From NCBI GenBank assembly GCA_035079385.1, contig JAVHKY010000009.1:2046001-2110000 (forward strand): a stretch of 64,000 nucleotides of DNA, given 5' to 3'. Every line of letters begins with the position of its first letter. The first letter of the stretch is position 1. This DNA comes from Aspidiotus rigidus (Eukaryota > Arthropoda > Insecta > Hemiptera > Diaspididae). Below, in pieces: positions 13,724 to 25,732 of the stretch. The position numbers and the translations under genes were made by a program. The notes under the pieces were generated by a model. That model was not told the DNA's origin and searched no databases. It saw only the letters and a list, made by a program, of their open reading frames with translations.

Positions 13724-15894
13724 GTTACGCCCAATTTGTGAAATTGATTAATTCGCGGAATGGTCAGAAAAATCGCGTATTTCATGAAAATGAACAATCA
13801 CTCTCTACTCAAGCTACAGAATAAGCAGTGATAAAGGCTCATTTCACGTATTGGGCAACACTTTTTTGATCAAAACGTGAACTCAGCAGTCGCAGTCTAT
13901 GCAAAAACGTTACATCATTTTATATGCTTGAATTGTGTAATTAATCTAAATGTGACTTTGTCTTTTTGAGGTATGAAAATAAGAAACAAAAATGATTTTA
14001 CTGAATGAGAGGAAAGTATTGGTACTACTCAGTATCCCCCTTCTAGTTTGAAAATTATGACGACGAATCGATACGTTGTTCTAATTTATGGTTATGCCGC
14101 TTTCGTTTACGCTCCGATGATGGTTGTTTAACCGAAAACGTTTAGCGGCTGATTTTCTTGTGGTTCAATATAATTTGCTACACCTTCGGGTGTACACTCT
14201 TCTTGGTGATATGACGAAGTATCAACAGTCTTGCTGTCTTCTATAGCCCAGGTGTACAAAAACTATAATGTATAATGAAAAGCAAAACTGAACTAAAAAG
14301 GTGATCAACGATAGGCTAATAGAGATGAGGAAGAAGAGGAAATAAACTGGATGAGTAACGCTGCTTGATGACACTTCTGTTCGTGTCCAAGAGTTCTTGG
14401 TCTTTAATGATATCAATGGCTCCCAAAATTTTTCTCTTTTCCACCCTATCCTTTTCGACCTACGATTTTTGTTTTATTCAAATTGAATACATAGCCCATC
14501 TCTCGAACCTGATTTGCCAAGACAATGCGATTAAATCGGTTTCTTACATCACTTATATGTTGAAAGAGACGTCCTTTCAACTTTTGACATGTATCCCACA
14601 TAAGAGAGGATAGTCCGAATATAATACAACACCTAATCCTTTTTTGGAGGGAGACCTTATCCTTCATATACACATGTGAAAAATTTTTCGCTGCAGGCGT
14701 TGTATGTAAGTGCCAAAACTATATTTGTTAAATATCTTTTCTTTAAGATAAGGTGTGTCGGTGAAAAACCGCTTTTAGTAAGGTGTGCTCGCTTCGGAGT
14801 CTGGTGAAGGATTGATTTTTCTCTTTTCATGTGTTTACCAAGTCACTTCCCTTACGAGTAATAGGGAGTTTTTCGGATTTATCATCTATTGTGTCTCATT
14901 CTTAAGATAAGGTGACGTCATTTCATAATTGTATTGCATGCTTAACAATATTACAAAGACGTTTCCTGAAAATCACAATATCGTTTTGACTTACCGGTAC
15001 CTAAAGAATAGAATGAAACTTCATACATATTATCAAATTGCTCAAACTATCGGCTGGAACTTTTTCAATGAAAAAAATTGAGGAGGATATCAATTAATTT
15101 TTAAATCATAAGACATGAAAAATATGGTCAGGACTGGCTGAAAAATTATTTCAAGATTGATAGCCGCGTTAAATTTTACGTGAAAAAATTGTTATTAATT
15201 GAAATGAATAATTCTGTTGACAATCAAAAATACCTGATAATCCTGAAAATATTATGTGTAAAATTATTACGTTTACTAATAATAGTTTCGAGGAAATTGA
15301 TGATCAGATAAACATTCGTCAAATATAGAGCGGTTGCGCTGCACGTGGCAACTTACAGAAACTGGACGAGAAGGTGACCTTGTGTCTTTTATACCAAAAG
15401 AAGATATACGTGTAAAATCAGCTCTATCTTTTTTAATATGAAAAAGTGCAGAGAACGAAAGTTGTAGCTATCAAAATGTTCTTTCCAGCGAACCCAATTT
15501 CGAATTTTTTGTAAAACTTTTTTCATCACCGGCTTCTTTTTGTCTCAATCCACCAATCAGAGAGCGCGCCATCAGATAGCGCATCACTCGATATATTTCG
15601 CTAATCCACTCCTCCTTCACAATTAATGAAACTGTACTTATTCGTTTATCGCAGTACCTGCTAACAATCAGGCGGTAGAACCAATAATATCTATTTCACG
15701 TGGCCTAACAAGCAGAAAATATCTGTTCAAATTACAGAAAAATAGCTTATTCTCCTGCTCATTTCACGTATTGGGTAGAAGAATCGATCATTTTGTGGAA
15801 CAGGCAAGAGGTGGAGGGGGGTTGCTCATTTTACGAAAAGGGCAATTTTTCTATCCATTCTCCGAATCGAGCAATTTCACAAATTGGGCGTAAC
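13724..15894. mobile_element. 2.2-kb element with perfect 23-bp TIRs
   Basis: The first 23 bases (beginning GTTACGCCCAATTTGTGAAA) recur as a perfect inverse at 15872-15894. A second motif, CTCATTTCACGTATTGGG, lies inside each end in direct orientation (about 13839 and 15760). No transposase is readable. A Penelope-derived GIY-YIG fragment (14380-14673, minus) sits inside, so the element has either captured or been invaded by a PLE. Superfamily unassigned. Confidence 0.6.
14380..14673 (-). pseudogene. PLE GIY-YIG endonuclease fragment
   Basis: On the minus strand the translation runs through LMWDTCQKLKGRLFQHISDV and continues to VREMGYVFNLNKTKIVG. It matches the shape of a GIY-YIG domain of Penelope-like elements: a remnant of the C-x-x-C-YVGQT core, the R-L-x-x-H helix, then an H/F-rich segment ending in K-I-V-G-R-E. 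The catalytic YVG core is degraded (read here as LMW). Reverse transcriptase sequence is not recognisable next to it. It is a dead fragment. Confidence 0.55.
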
Positions 15895-17165
15895 ACATCT
15901 GTAAGCCAAATCACACTCTAAATATTATCCCAAAATATTGAAATAACATCTAGTTTTGTAATCAGCTGCGTATAGTTATATGCGAGCTTAAACGCTTCTG
16001 GCATTTTTAATAATCTTTACTGAACTACTACCTAGTTATCCCGTGCTGCTCCGCAATAATTGCAAACGTATGATAGCTTTCTATTAGGAATACATGAAGA
16101 AAAACTTATGAAAAAATATACCAGTCAGTGAGAACGATAAAATACTATGTTGACTTTTTCCAAAGATAATTATTTTGTTATTATTGCACGTACACCCAAA
16201 AGATTGAAACCTTCTGCTCAACCAAGTCAAGTATGTTGCACATTGCTAACCCTCTTCAATACTTTTTATAGAATATCATCCAGTCTGTACTAGCATCTAA
16301 GACTAGTATTCCACTCTGTAGATGTACGGATGGGTAGTTATAACTGAGGCAACGCCAGCCTTTTTAGCGCTGTGAGTATTTTTTGTCAGCCCCACTTCGC
16401 TGAACGTTGATAACACCCAATGGGCTACCAGTAGTCAGGATGGCACGTGGCCCTATATAGAGTTTTTAGATGTAGGAAATCTTTTTCAAAGGACAGACAA
16501 AAATCTAGATGGAATACAAAATACGCATAAGCATTTCGATATGAACCCGAAAACATCACGAGGAGGTCAGCATTCCGGTTTTACAAAAGAATTGTACCTC
16601 TCTACATTTATTCTTATCCTTTAAATTACAAAATATTTTTCAAAACCAAATTCTTAGTTTCGCGCTTGTTTCCGCCACCTTCATACCACTCGTAATCACA
16701 GTTTCGAAGAACCAAGACCTTGCCTGCGATGACGTTATATTTATACACATAGTTGTGTATATGTCAGGCTTTTTATCAGAAACGTGCCTATTTGTGAAAC
16801 TCGTACACTCTACGCTGGCCAGTAAACGTATTCGCATCAGTTAAGCTAGGCCCATTTTTTTTTTTGTTTTTTTTTTTGTTTGTTTGTTTGTTTGTTTGTT
16901 TGTTTGTTTGTTTGTTTGGTTAATGGATATTTGAATTTTGTTCTAAAATTCGTAAATAAAATATGTTGAGGGAAAGTCGCAATTACAGATTACTTATAGA
17001 CTACTCGAGATAGAAACTCAATTCTCAGGATTTTAGAAATTAGCATTAAAAAAATGAGCTCACTGACACCGCAGCTATTCAGAAATTACTTTACAAATGT
17101 TAGGGTACTCATGATGTTAGATCAGGTCAAGCTATAAATGAAATTAGTTTTTTATAAGTAATTAC
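15895..17165. other. No gene seen; (GTTT)n tract
   Basis: Non-coding. A T-rich run at 16855 leads into a (GTTT)n microsatellite ending near 16919. Confidence 0.5.
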
Positions 17166-17335
17166 CGGGCTAACAGGAGCAACAATTGGCGTAGATTGTG
17201 TAGATGTGCTACGATTATTGTACAGCTCTCCAAAATTTACAGACAAGTCTCCCGTCTGTATCCAACTTCTGGCCTCTTCTTCAGGCGATTCACAATCCTC
17301 TTGACTTGGATGAGGTATTTTATCACAATCGTGCT
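17166..17335 (-). CDS. Candidate downstream coding exon, possibly Shab exon 3
   Basis: Read on the minus strand, this 170-nt segment begins after TTCTGTTTACAAG, a plausible 3' splice site, and ends at CCG|GTAATT. It translates without stops to a polar, acidic peptide containing CESPEEEARSWIQTG, then GDLSVNFGELYNN and STQSTPIVAPVSP. Shab exon 2 ends with one spare base, and this exon opens with two spare bases before its frame and ends on a whole codon, so the phases join. It lies in the right order and strand, 3.3 kb downstream of exon 2. The residues are not ones I can match to known Kv2 tails, so it may belong to another gene or be a chance frame. Confidence 0.45.
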
Positions 17336-18840
17336 CTTGTAAACAGAATATGTTAGATGAAACCAGTAATATTAATATAATTATTGTAATTTACACTACA
17401 CAAGAGTTATTCTATGGAGATATTATAAAACAAAAATGATCTCATTAATAATACAGAAAAAGGTCCGATTATCCGGACTCCAATAATTCAGATAGCCACT
17501 ATATACCATTAGCTTTCTCTTTTTTGTTGTAAATCGATAGGCTTACGCAGAAAGAAAAAAACTAGAAAATTAGTCGTAGCAATCTATCGTTTATTACTGT
17601 AGTGGTATTTATTCATAAAATCTGTTATCGATGCATACATGTAAATACATATAAGCGAAAATTTAGATTTACTTTGTGTATAATATTATGCTCACATTTT
17701 TCCGACAAAAAAGAGGAAAAAAATGTCACCGCAATCGATTAATTGGAAGTTTTCGTTATCCAAACTATCTCCGGTCCCAATTAGTACAGATGACTGAACT
17801 TTTACAATTATTTCTACATCAGCAGATAAGAAGCGATGAGAGGCAAGACAAAAAAATTCAGAATATTTCTTACCATTAGAACAAAAAATGAATTTTTCGT
17901 CACGGTTGTTTTTGCCACTGTTTACGAAAATCTTCGACCGTCTAGTATGTGGAATAACGAAGCTCCATAAACGCTATACAAAATTCGTAGGAAGAATCCT
18001 AGGTGCAAAAACGCACCACCTTGACATATTTTGAAAAATTATACTGCTACAACTACAACTCAATTTCCTCCAGAATATTATGTCGAGATGTTGCGTCTTA
18101 GCGCCCAGGTTTCTTCCCATGGATGACGTGTCTTGGCTTACTCTAATCTGATCAGGTGGCTAACAAGGTTCGGGGGGAGGTCATGGCAACACGCCATTTG
18201 AGCAGCAAGAGAACGTAAATATCCATATAAACCTACGTAAAAATTGCGTTTTTCAATCACAATTCTCTCCAAATTTGGTTCAATCGGTTTTCTTGAAATT
18301 CAATTCGTTAAAAAGTAGGTACATTTTATGCAGCTTAAATTACGTTCTTTTCATTCTTACAATAGAAGCAATATTTCCTGAGATATCGTTTAACAAATTG
18401 AATACGTTTTCTAACTCGAACGTTTTCAACACCGCACGCCATGCAAAACGTAAACCTTAGAGAAAAAGCCAAATTTTGGTTTGGATTTAAATAAAAATAA
18501 TATTATATGACGAACTTTTTATTAATTAATAGAACCGCATATACAGAGACTATAGTCCATTCTACACGAGTTGCCAGTGCTCATTTTCAAAGCGGTGGAC
18601 TGTGGGGAGAAGAATAGGTAGAGACACACACTGAAGGCGCCAGTGCACATGTTTATGATTGATTACCTGTTCATGCAAAGACGCTGACGTGTGTGTGAGG
18701 TGAGCAACTGCCAACTCTTGTGTAATATACAGCAGAGGATTTTGGACTAGATTTATTTCAACGTAAACGCAAAACGTTAGATGTATACTTTGAATGCAGG
18801 AAAAAAGTTGTAACTGAATTCTATCTAGGATCAAACTTTT
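17336..18840. other. No gene seen (presumed intron)
   Basis: AT-rich DNA between the candidate exon and the repeats at 18.8 kb. It would be intronic if 17166-17335 belongs to Shab. Confidence 0.4.
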
Positions 18841-19110
18841 TACGACTTTTCTGGGTCGAGTTATGGACTAAAATGTGCCAACAATTGACTAATTTGCCAA
18901 GGTTTTCGAAGTAAGAGTTCAAGAATTTCCTCATTTAAAACTTTGTAAGGTCATTTAAGTACATATTTTTGTCGGAATCAGTATCAAATTTAACAGATAA
19001 ATCGAGTGAAATTTGAAAGTTAGAACAATTTTTTAGCTTTGAGAACATAAGCAAATTTGGCACATTTTGATCCATAAATTGGCTCAAAGAAGTCGTAGAA
19101 AAATTATTTT
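18841..19110. repeat. Dispersed repeat with inverted ends
   Basis: TACGACTTTTCTGGGTCGAG at 18841 is mirrored by an inverse copy (AAATTGGCTCAAAGAAGTCG, 19077-19096). The interior (about 18950-19030) matches 36320-36400 in opposite orientation. Related copies occur at 36080-36440 and, in part, 46806-46960. Non-coding. Confidence 0.6.
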
Positions 19111-19189
19111 TAGGCTTGAATAGTAGATAAAATTGAGATGCCACTTTCATATATTTAGAGTAGATATCCGACGATTAAAGCGTGAAAAT

Positions 19190-20420
19190 GGCGTTGAATA
19201 TTACTGAACAATATAATATTAATTTTATTTATTCCCGGTTTAAAATACTTTATGACGTCTTGTCGCTCGCGCGCTATCTTCAGGATACACGGACGGAAAT
19301 GAAGTTTACCAAAAGGAGAAAGATTAATCATTTTCGTAAACTCCAATTCCAGAAAGTCCGTTTTAAAATTTATAGGCTTGTTCTGTCTGGATATGATATT
19401 GGTGATCTTTAGTACCTATATTTGTATTTTTTTATTATGTACATTACTTTCACAAGCTATACAAGTTCGTAGCGCGTTGAAAATGAAACTCATGACTAAT
19501 ATCGAGAGTACACATATATATTGAGCCTGAGCAGAGACATCATTACCATCTTTTATGTCAGTTTCGTGCTGGAAAAGTCTCTCCTTTGAAAGTTCAGACG
19601 TCTCCCCTACCCAAACACAGGAGCATGGCAACTAGAGCAGAGAATCCTGTCAACAACATCAGAGTTTAAAAAGGAGAGGGCGGGGAGTTTTTCTATAGTT
19701 TTCGAAAACAATTTTCGGTACATTGTGTTGTATTTATTAAAATAAATACAAATTTCGTTATACAAAGAGGACAAGAGTTTCTTATTTATCACCATTCGGA
19801 CCTATAGGTAAAGAAAAATATTAAATTTTGTCATTATGGTTATGATCTTGACAACAAAATTCGTATTTCTCCTCATAAACATGTACCAAAAATGTTTTCG
19901 CAAAATTAAAGAAAAACTCCCCCCTCTCCTCTTTAAATTCTGATGTTGTTTACAGGATTCTCTGCTCTAGTTGCCATGCTTTCATGTTTGGATAGGGGAG
20001 ACGTCTGAACTTTCAAAGGAGAGACTCTCCCAGCACGAAACTGGTATAAAATATGGTAATGATGTCACTGCTCTGCCTCAATATTTATGTGTACTCTCGA
20101 TATTAGTCATAAGTTTCATTTTCAACGCGCTACGAACTTGTATAGCTTGTGAAAGTAATGTAATAAAAAAATACAAATATAGGTACTAAAGATCATCAAT
20201 ATCATATCCAAACAGAACAAGCCTATAAATTTTAAAACGGACTTTCTGGAGTTGGAGTTTACAAGTCCATTCTAAAATTATCAATTTTTCACCTTTTCGT
20301 ATTCGTGGACTTTTGGTCAACTTCATTTCCGTCCGTATATCCTGAAGGTGTCACACGAGCGACAAAAGGTCAAAGTATTTTGAACTAGGAGTAAATAAAT
20401 ATTACACGTATATTGTTCAG
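19190..20420. mobile_element. Foldback derived from a Penelope-like element
   Basis: The left arm (about 19190-19700) and the right arm (about 19905-20420) are diverged inverted copies around a roughly 200-bp centre. Both arms carry the same GIY-YIG-like coding remnant. Minus-strand 19416-19631 and plus-strand 19971-20189 translate to parallel peptides around WVGETSELSKERLFQHETDI / WIGETSELSKERLSQHETGI, recalling the YVGET-x-R-x-L-x-x-R-L-x-x-H core. Frames are interrupted and no reverse transcriptase is visible. It looks like an old 5'-truncated PLE whose terminal sequence was duplicated in inverted form. Confidence 0.6.
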
Positions 20421-20660
20421 CTGTATTTAGGGCCGTCTTTACGTTTTAACTGGTTTAATAGTAAAATACTACGTAAGAACCTTTTATAATTAATTTTTGT
20501 GTATACACCTAACGTTTCGCATTTTTGAGCTATAACAAATTTAGTCCGAAATCCCATTCGCATCCTATATGGAGTAAAATTCAGATAATACATCTATGCA
20601 CAACAACCAATTGACAACAATTAATCGACTTAATGATGGGATTGTTTAGATTCAACTTAC

Positions 20661-21516
20661 CGGAATCGATAATTACATCAATGAGATCCATACTTTTGGC
20701 AAAAGCGTCTCGAAGGTTGATATGATGAAACGATACTATGCTGCCTTCACGTTTGGCACGCTCAAGAGCCTCTCTGCGTTTGAGAGCTTTTTCTCTTCTC
20801 ATCTGATTCTTGTAAAATTCCGCAAAATTATTTACTATGATAGGAATTGGCAGGGCGATCACCAGTACACCGCATATACAGCATACCCCACCGATAACTT
20901 TACCTAAAGAGGTGGTGGGATAGATATCGCCGTAACCGACTGTGGTCATTGTAATGCCGGCCCACCAAAACGTCTCCGGAATGGATACGAATTTCGTATG
21001 CTCTTCGTCTTTTTCAGCGAAGTACGCTAAACTAGAAAATATAAGAACGCCCATCGCGAGAAATAACATAAGGAGACCGAGTTCTTTATACGAATTACGC
21101 AAAGTGAATCCCAAACTTTGAAGTCCAGTCGAATGCCTCGCCAATTTCAATATCCTTAAAATTCTCATGATGCGAAAAATTTGTATCACTCGTCTGATTT
21201 CTTGGAACGAATCAGTAGCGTTCTTATTAGTTTCGACCAAAAATAGAGAAACGTAGTACGGAAGTATCGCTAACAAGTCGATAACGTTTAGACCTCCTTT
21301 GAAGAACTTCCATTTATTGGGAGAAGCGCTGAATCGCAAGACGTACTCTAAAGTGAACCAAGTTATACAGACTGCTTCTACCATAGCTAACTGAGGATTA
21401 TCTTGAACCGAAGCGTTTTCCGCCGTTACTGTTTTTATCTGCATCGAAGGCATCGTATTTAACGTTAAGGCGATTGTTGATAGAATGATGAATAGAATCG
21501 AAATCATGGCTATCAC
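20661..21516 (-). CDS. Shab (Kv2) potassium channel, exon 2: S1-S6 and pore
   Basis: This exon encodes the membrane core of a voltage-gated K+ channel (residues about 281-565 when joined to 44709-45548). S1 starts right at the splice junction. S3 contains [17 protein letters not shown], and S4 has arginines and lysines every third residue ([20 protein letters not shown], about 388-407). The pore carries the selectivity filter TVGYGD (about 472-477), and S6 has the PIP gate bend ([12 protein letters not shown]). Overall it reads as Shab/Kv2 rather than Shaker, Shaw or Shal. The acceptor is CTTTCCAG|GTGATAGCC at 21517; the donor is GATTCCG|GTAAGT at 20661/20660, phase 1. The cytoplasmic C-terminus must lie in further exons, one possibly at 17166-17335. 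The product should form delayed-rectifier K+ channel tetramers in neuron and muscle plasma membrane. Confidence 0.95.
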
Positions 21517-21671
21517 CTGGAAAGAAGTAAGTACCTAAGTATTTCCGATGTGTAACGTAGCGCGCACAATTTAGACACATAAAATAACCTACATAGGTAC
21601 CCACGAGTAAAATTTAGAGGAAGAAAAATTCAGCGAAAAGAAAGAAAAAAAAAGAGTAGGAACCTCAACCG

Positions 21672-21674
<3 letters not shown>

Positions 21675-21766
<92 letters not shown>
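21675..21766. repeat. (CT)n microsatellite, 92 bp
   Basis: A perfect dinucleotide run. On the coding strand of Shab it is a GA tract ending about 160 nt before the exon 2 splice acceptor. Confidence 0.95.
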
Positions 21767-21769
<3 letters not shown>

Positions 21770-22095
21770 CTCGTTCTACTCCTATAATAATGTAGAACCA
21801 TAAATGAGTAATCGTTATGAACACAATTTTTTCTCGGTGTTTTTCAAAATAATATATTTATGTGACTTTGAAAAAATGTATACTACGTGCTTTCAAGCCA
21901 ACGAAAAAGCTCTTACATTAATAATCAATCATGTACACAGTATCTAAAAAGCGAAACTGAAATACAAATTTTCTTATTTGTTTGTGCCTAGATCATAGGC
22001 ACAAATAAGCAGACAAGTTTGAATAGGCACTAATCATAGCACGTAATTCAAAAGTGATGAAACGATTAATGAGATTTGACAGGAGATGACAAAAA

Positions 22096-22109
22096 TGATG
22101 ATGATGATG

Positions 22110-22139
<30 letters not shown>
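22096..22139. repeat. Compound (ATG)n(ATT)n microsatellite
   Basis: A short trinucleotide run, ATG units followed by ATT units, within the Shab intron. Confidence 0.85.
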
Positions 22140-22140
<1 letters not shown>

Positions 22141-22706
22141 TTATTCATTTTTCTATTTTTTTGAGGGGGGATGGGTATATTACTTACACTATCCGCATTC
22201 AGTCATCTCGCGTCAATAATAAATTAATGCATCAAAAATAATGTTTTGCATAATACTGTATGTATATTCAGAGATAAAATTCAAAAATTGCATCGTGTTT
22301 GTTTGACGCACACACTAGCACTCTCACGAGCATTCTCGATTACGTTTACGCACGCCATGAAAACCACGTATGCGATGGGTTCTTGTAAAAACGACTGTAT
22401 AACGGAAAAAATGGTAGACGACTATAGGAACCTGCCATTAAAAATTATTGATCGTACGAGTAATATAAAACAAGAAATTATAGCAGTGAGCATCGGACCA
22501 ATAGAATAATGTCTGTTGCGCTAAAATTTCGAGAATCATCAAAGGACCTGGTAAAAATGCTATGTACCAGTGATTTATATTTTTCCCTAAATTTAATTAT
22601 TTTTTGAATTTATCAATCAGAGTGAGGAAACACACAAAATGGGATGATGCTGCGAGTCGAAGAAAATGTGGTTACAAGAAAATTATTTTGAAAAGGTGAC
22701 AAGGTT

Positions 22707-22818
<112 letters not shown>

Positions 22819-22913
22819 CATAGTAAAATGAGAATGATGGACAAAAAGAGAGAAAACATAACACGAAACATATCGAAATAGGATTGAGAGAGGATGAAAT
22901 AAATAGAGATGAG

Positions 22914-24178
22914 TGTCTAACGACGACATACTCAACGATTAAAACGTACGGAGTAATTTGAATAGAGCCACAGAAATGAAAAAACACCGGAGCGCTTTCG
23001 ATTAAAAAACCATTGTCAACGGGGACGTGAAAGCAACTGAACCAACTCCGGCCGGCAACAAGAACTACCGACGAGGACATGACTGAACTAGCGAGTCATC
23101 ACAATGTGAATCATACTCGTAAACTAATTCAATCAAACCCTCATCATGTATGTACCTGTTGAGCACATTTAGGTTATCATTATTCAGATGGCGAATAATT
23201 TCGATGTGTTCTAGGAATAATTTCGATGTGTTCTAGCGCGGTACGTTTGAAAGCCGAGGACTCTCTATGGAGGAGGGACTGAGATCCCTCTATGAAACCA
23301 TGGCCAGTGGTAATAAGATGGTCCGCAAATGCCGAATCACCCAATTTCTTCTTTTCCCACGCCTTCCTATGCTCATCTATTCTAATTTTGAGCTGACGTC
23401 CAGTCTCGCCTATATAGATGGGAGGGAGGTAGTGGAATCAAGGCATTTCCGAGTCCTCCCTCCCCCGTAATCCAGCGTCAGATAGTAGGAAACGTTGGCC
23501 GTTTTTGGGGAAATTTTCTTCCCAATTAGGTCGTGTCCTCCGCCCATTTGGGTTTCGGCCAGTGTTTTACAATCTGAAGACTGTAAAAAGCTTGTTCGTT
23601 AAGTTAAAGGACCCCATCCCACTGGTCGAAAGAAGCGGGGTTTACAAAATTGAGTGTAACGATTGTAATGGAATCTATATAGGCGAGACTGGACGTCAGC
23701 TCAAAATTAGAATAGATGAGCATAGGAAGGCGTGGGAAAAGAAGAAATTGGGTGATTCGGCATTTGCGGACCATCTTATTACCACTGGCCATGGTTTCAT
23801 AGAGGGATCTCAGTCCCTCCTCCATAGAGAGTCCTCGGCTTTCAAACGTACCGCGCTAGAACACATCGAAATTATTCCTAGAACACATCGAAATTATTCG
23901 CCATCTGAATAATGATAACCTAAATGTGCTCAACAGGTACATACATGATGAGGGTTTGATTGAATTAGTTTACGAGTATGATTCACATTGTGATGACTCG
24001 CTAGTTCAGTCATGTCCTCGTCGGTAGTTCTTGTTGCCGGCCGGAGTTGGTTCAGTTGCTTTCACGTCCCCGTTGACAATGGTTTTTTAATCGAAAGCGC
24101 TCCGGTGTTTTTTCATTTCTGTGGCTCTATTCAAATTACTCCGTACGTTTTAATCGTTGAGTATGTCGTCGTTAGATG
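22914..24178 (+). mobile_element. Young 5'-truncated Penelope-like element with inverted arms
   Basis: Two near-identical inverted arms, 22914-23419 and 23672-24178 (each about 506 bp), flank a centre of about 250 bp. The right arm contains most of the GIY-YIG frame and the 3' end of the element; the left arm is its reverse complement. Both arms even share the same small tandem duplication (GAATAATTTCGATGTGTTCT twice, at 23199 and 23214 on the left, mirrored at 23866-23900), so one arm was copied from the other recently. PLEs are known to insert with duplicated terminal sequence in direct or inverted orientation and frequent 5' truncation, which fits. The reverse transcriptase is absent. Confidence 0.8.
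23433..23912 (+). CDS. PLE C-terminal fragment: intact GIY-YIG endonuclease domain
   Basis: The frame is open from just after a TAG at 23430 to a stop at 23910-23912. It has no convincing own start codon, being the truncated 3' part of a Penelope-like polyprotein. The linker reads GRVLRPFGFRPVFYNLKTVK. The GIY-YIG core follows as GVYKIECNDCNGIYIGETGR with its CxxC knuckle. Then come R-I-D-E-H-R, a conserved FADHLITTGH segment and the HRESSAFKRTALEHIEII tail with the catalytic-region glutamate. In PLEs this domain nicks target DNA for reverse transcription. It is uninterrupted, unlike the other copies here, but probably not expressed as a separate protein. Confidence 0.75.
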   Translation, partial: WNQGISESSLPRNPASDSRKRWPFLGKFSSQLGRVLRPFGFRPVFYNLKTVKSLFVKLKDPIPLVERSGVYKIECNDCNGIYIGETGRQLKIRIDEHRKAWEKKKLGDSAFADHLITTGHGFIEGSQSLLHRESSAFKRTALEHIEIIPRTHRNYSPSE

Positions 24179-24579
24179 TTTCTGGTCACATTTTAGAGAA
24201 CCGAATTAATTCTAGAGATGAGTGTATTGCAAAAATTTGTTTCAGAGAGAGAAGGGAGTGTTGTGATTTAAGCTGCAAAAGCTATCTCTACCTAAGTACA
24301 AAGCATAAGTTATTCGTATGACAACTCGCGCGCGTACTGTCTACAGGTACATAGTAAAATTATATTTTATAATAAATTTGTAGTAATTTCAAACGGTCAG
24401 CGTTCGAGTCGTCGCCGTTTAAGCTTTTGTTTTCGTCCAAAGCTTTGTGATTAGGAAGATTACTCATAGGGAAATCAGCGAACAATTCTATTTCAAAGAG
24501 AAAATAAGATGAAATTGTTCAATTTTGATGAAAGAAATGATGTCTTAAAAAAAATGTCACATTTTACCAGCGGGAAATA

Positions 24580-25042
24580 CAGGGGTGCGCAAAAGTCGAG
24601 CAACAAATTTGCACAAAAAAAAAAAAACGAGAAAAAAATGCGAGAAAAACGGAAAAACATGTACAAAATGAGGTTTATTTTCGCAGGTGCATCTGGAAAT
24701 CTCTCAGAAAAATTCATCACAATCGTGGCATAATCGCCGTGTTCGTGAAAGTACTGCACGACCAAAAAAATGCGTTGCTCTAACGTGTACTTCATTGTTC
24801 GTTGTTGCTATGGTTAAACTGCTATGGTTACGCAAGGCACCTAACTGTCTGGCATGACGCGACGAGAGAACAGCTGCACTGTCGTTTTTTTTTTTTTTTT
24901 TTATCCCTACCACTCGCTAACGTTTCTTGTTTCATTTTGCCTTCGTTCCACGTAGGATAGACGTATAAAACGCGCGTTAAAACGTGCATGATGCGCGCGC
25001 TCGAAAAAATTGAGAGCGTTGCCTGACTTTTGCGCACCCCTG
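24580..25042 (-). mobile_element. Internally deleted mariner-like element (463 bp)
   Basis: It has perfect 18-bp terminal inverted repeats, CAGGGGTGCGCAAAAGTC at 24580-24597 and the inverse at 25025-25042, flanked on both sides by TA, the target duplication typical of Tc1/mariner (IS630) elements. On the minus strand it starts a protein, MKYTLEQRIFLVVQYFHEHG, that resembles the N-terminal helix-turn-helix (DUF4817-like) of insect mariner-type transposases. After about 40 residues the similarity ends, so the catalytic DDE/D domain has been lost. It could be mobilised only by a full-length relative. Confidence 0.8.
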
Positions 25043-25732
25043 TATCAAATGGCACGAAAAGGAAAGGCGTTTGAACAAAATATAGCATCAAGTGTGATCT
25101 TGGGGCACACACAATGTCTTCTGCCCGCGTACAATGACTTACAACATATGCACTGTACACGTAATTAGGAATCAATAGTGCTCCCAAATTCAGTCACTTT
25201 TAAGGTCTCGACAAAAAATTAATCATGCAACTGTATCCTTTTCAAGTTCCTCCTAAATTGGTACGCATTGCGACACTAGTTCACACATTCACGTCGATAA
25301 ATGGTCCGCCTACATAAGTGTTTGGAGAGCAAAGACTACGAAAAAATGAAACAGACAATCATTGGGAAATTTAAAATCAACCTCTTCACTGGTGCAGAGA
25401 GGTCGTGGCTACATCCCATATTCCGGCTCTTCAAGAAGACCACGGCGCATCTTGAGTTTTGACTCAGACTATTTGAAAGTTTGGCATCAGAAAGACGATC
25501 TTTTTCTCGTATTTCTGGACACGAGGAATACTTATAGTACAACTCATTCTGGACTTTGAATTATACCAACTTCTTCTTTTGAGCTACAAGACCTCAAAGC
25601 ATCGTGACTCTTAATGGGTCAGACTTCTCCGCGTCGAGATATATCGCATATTAAATCAGAAACTGACTAGTAGATGACATATTAGAGTAGCATCTGTGTG
25701 CATTCGGTTGAAAGTGCTGTCAGCGCAATCTG

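Noticed and set aside
22246..22509. 87-codon plus-strand frame in the Shab intron
   Set aside because: No motif, signal peptide or relative in the window; probably chance.
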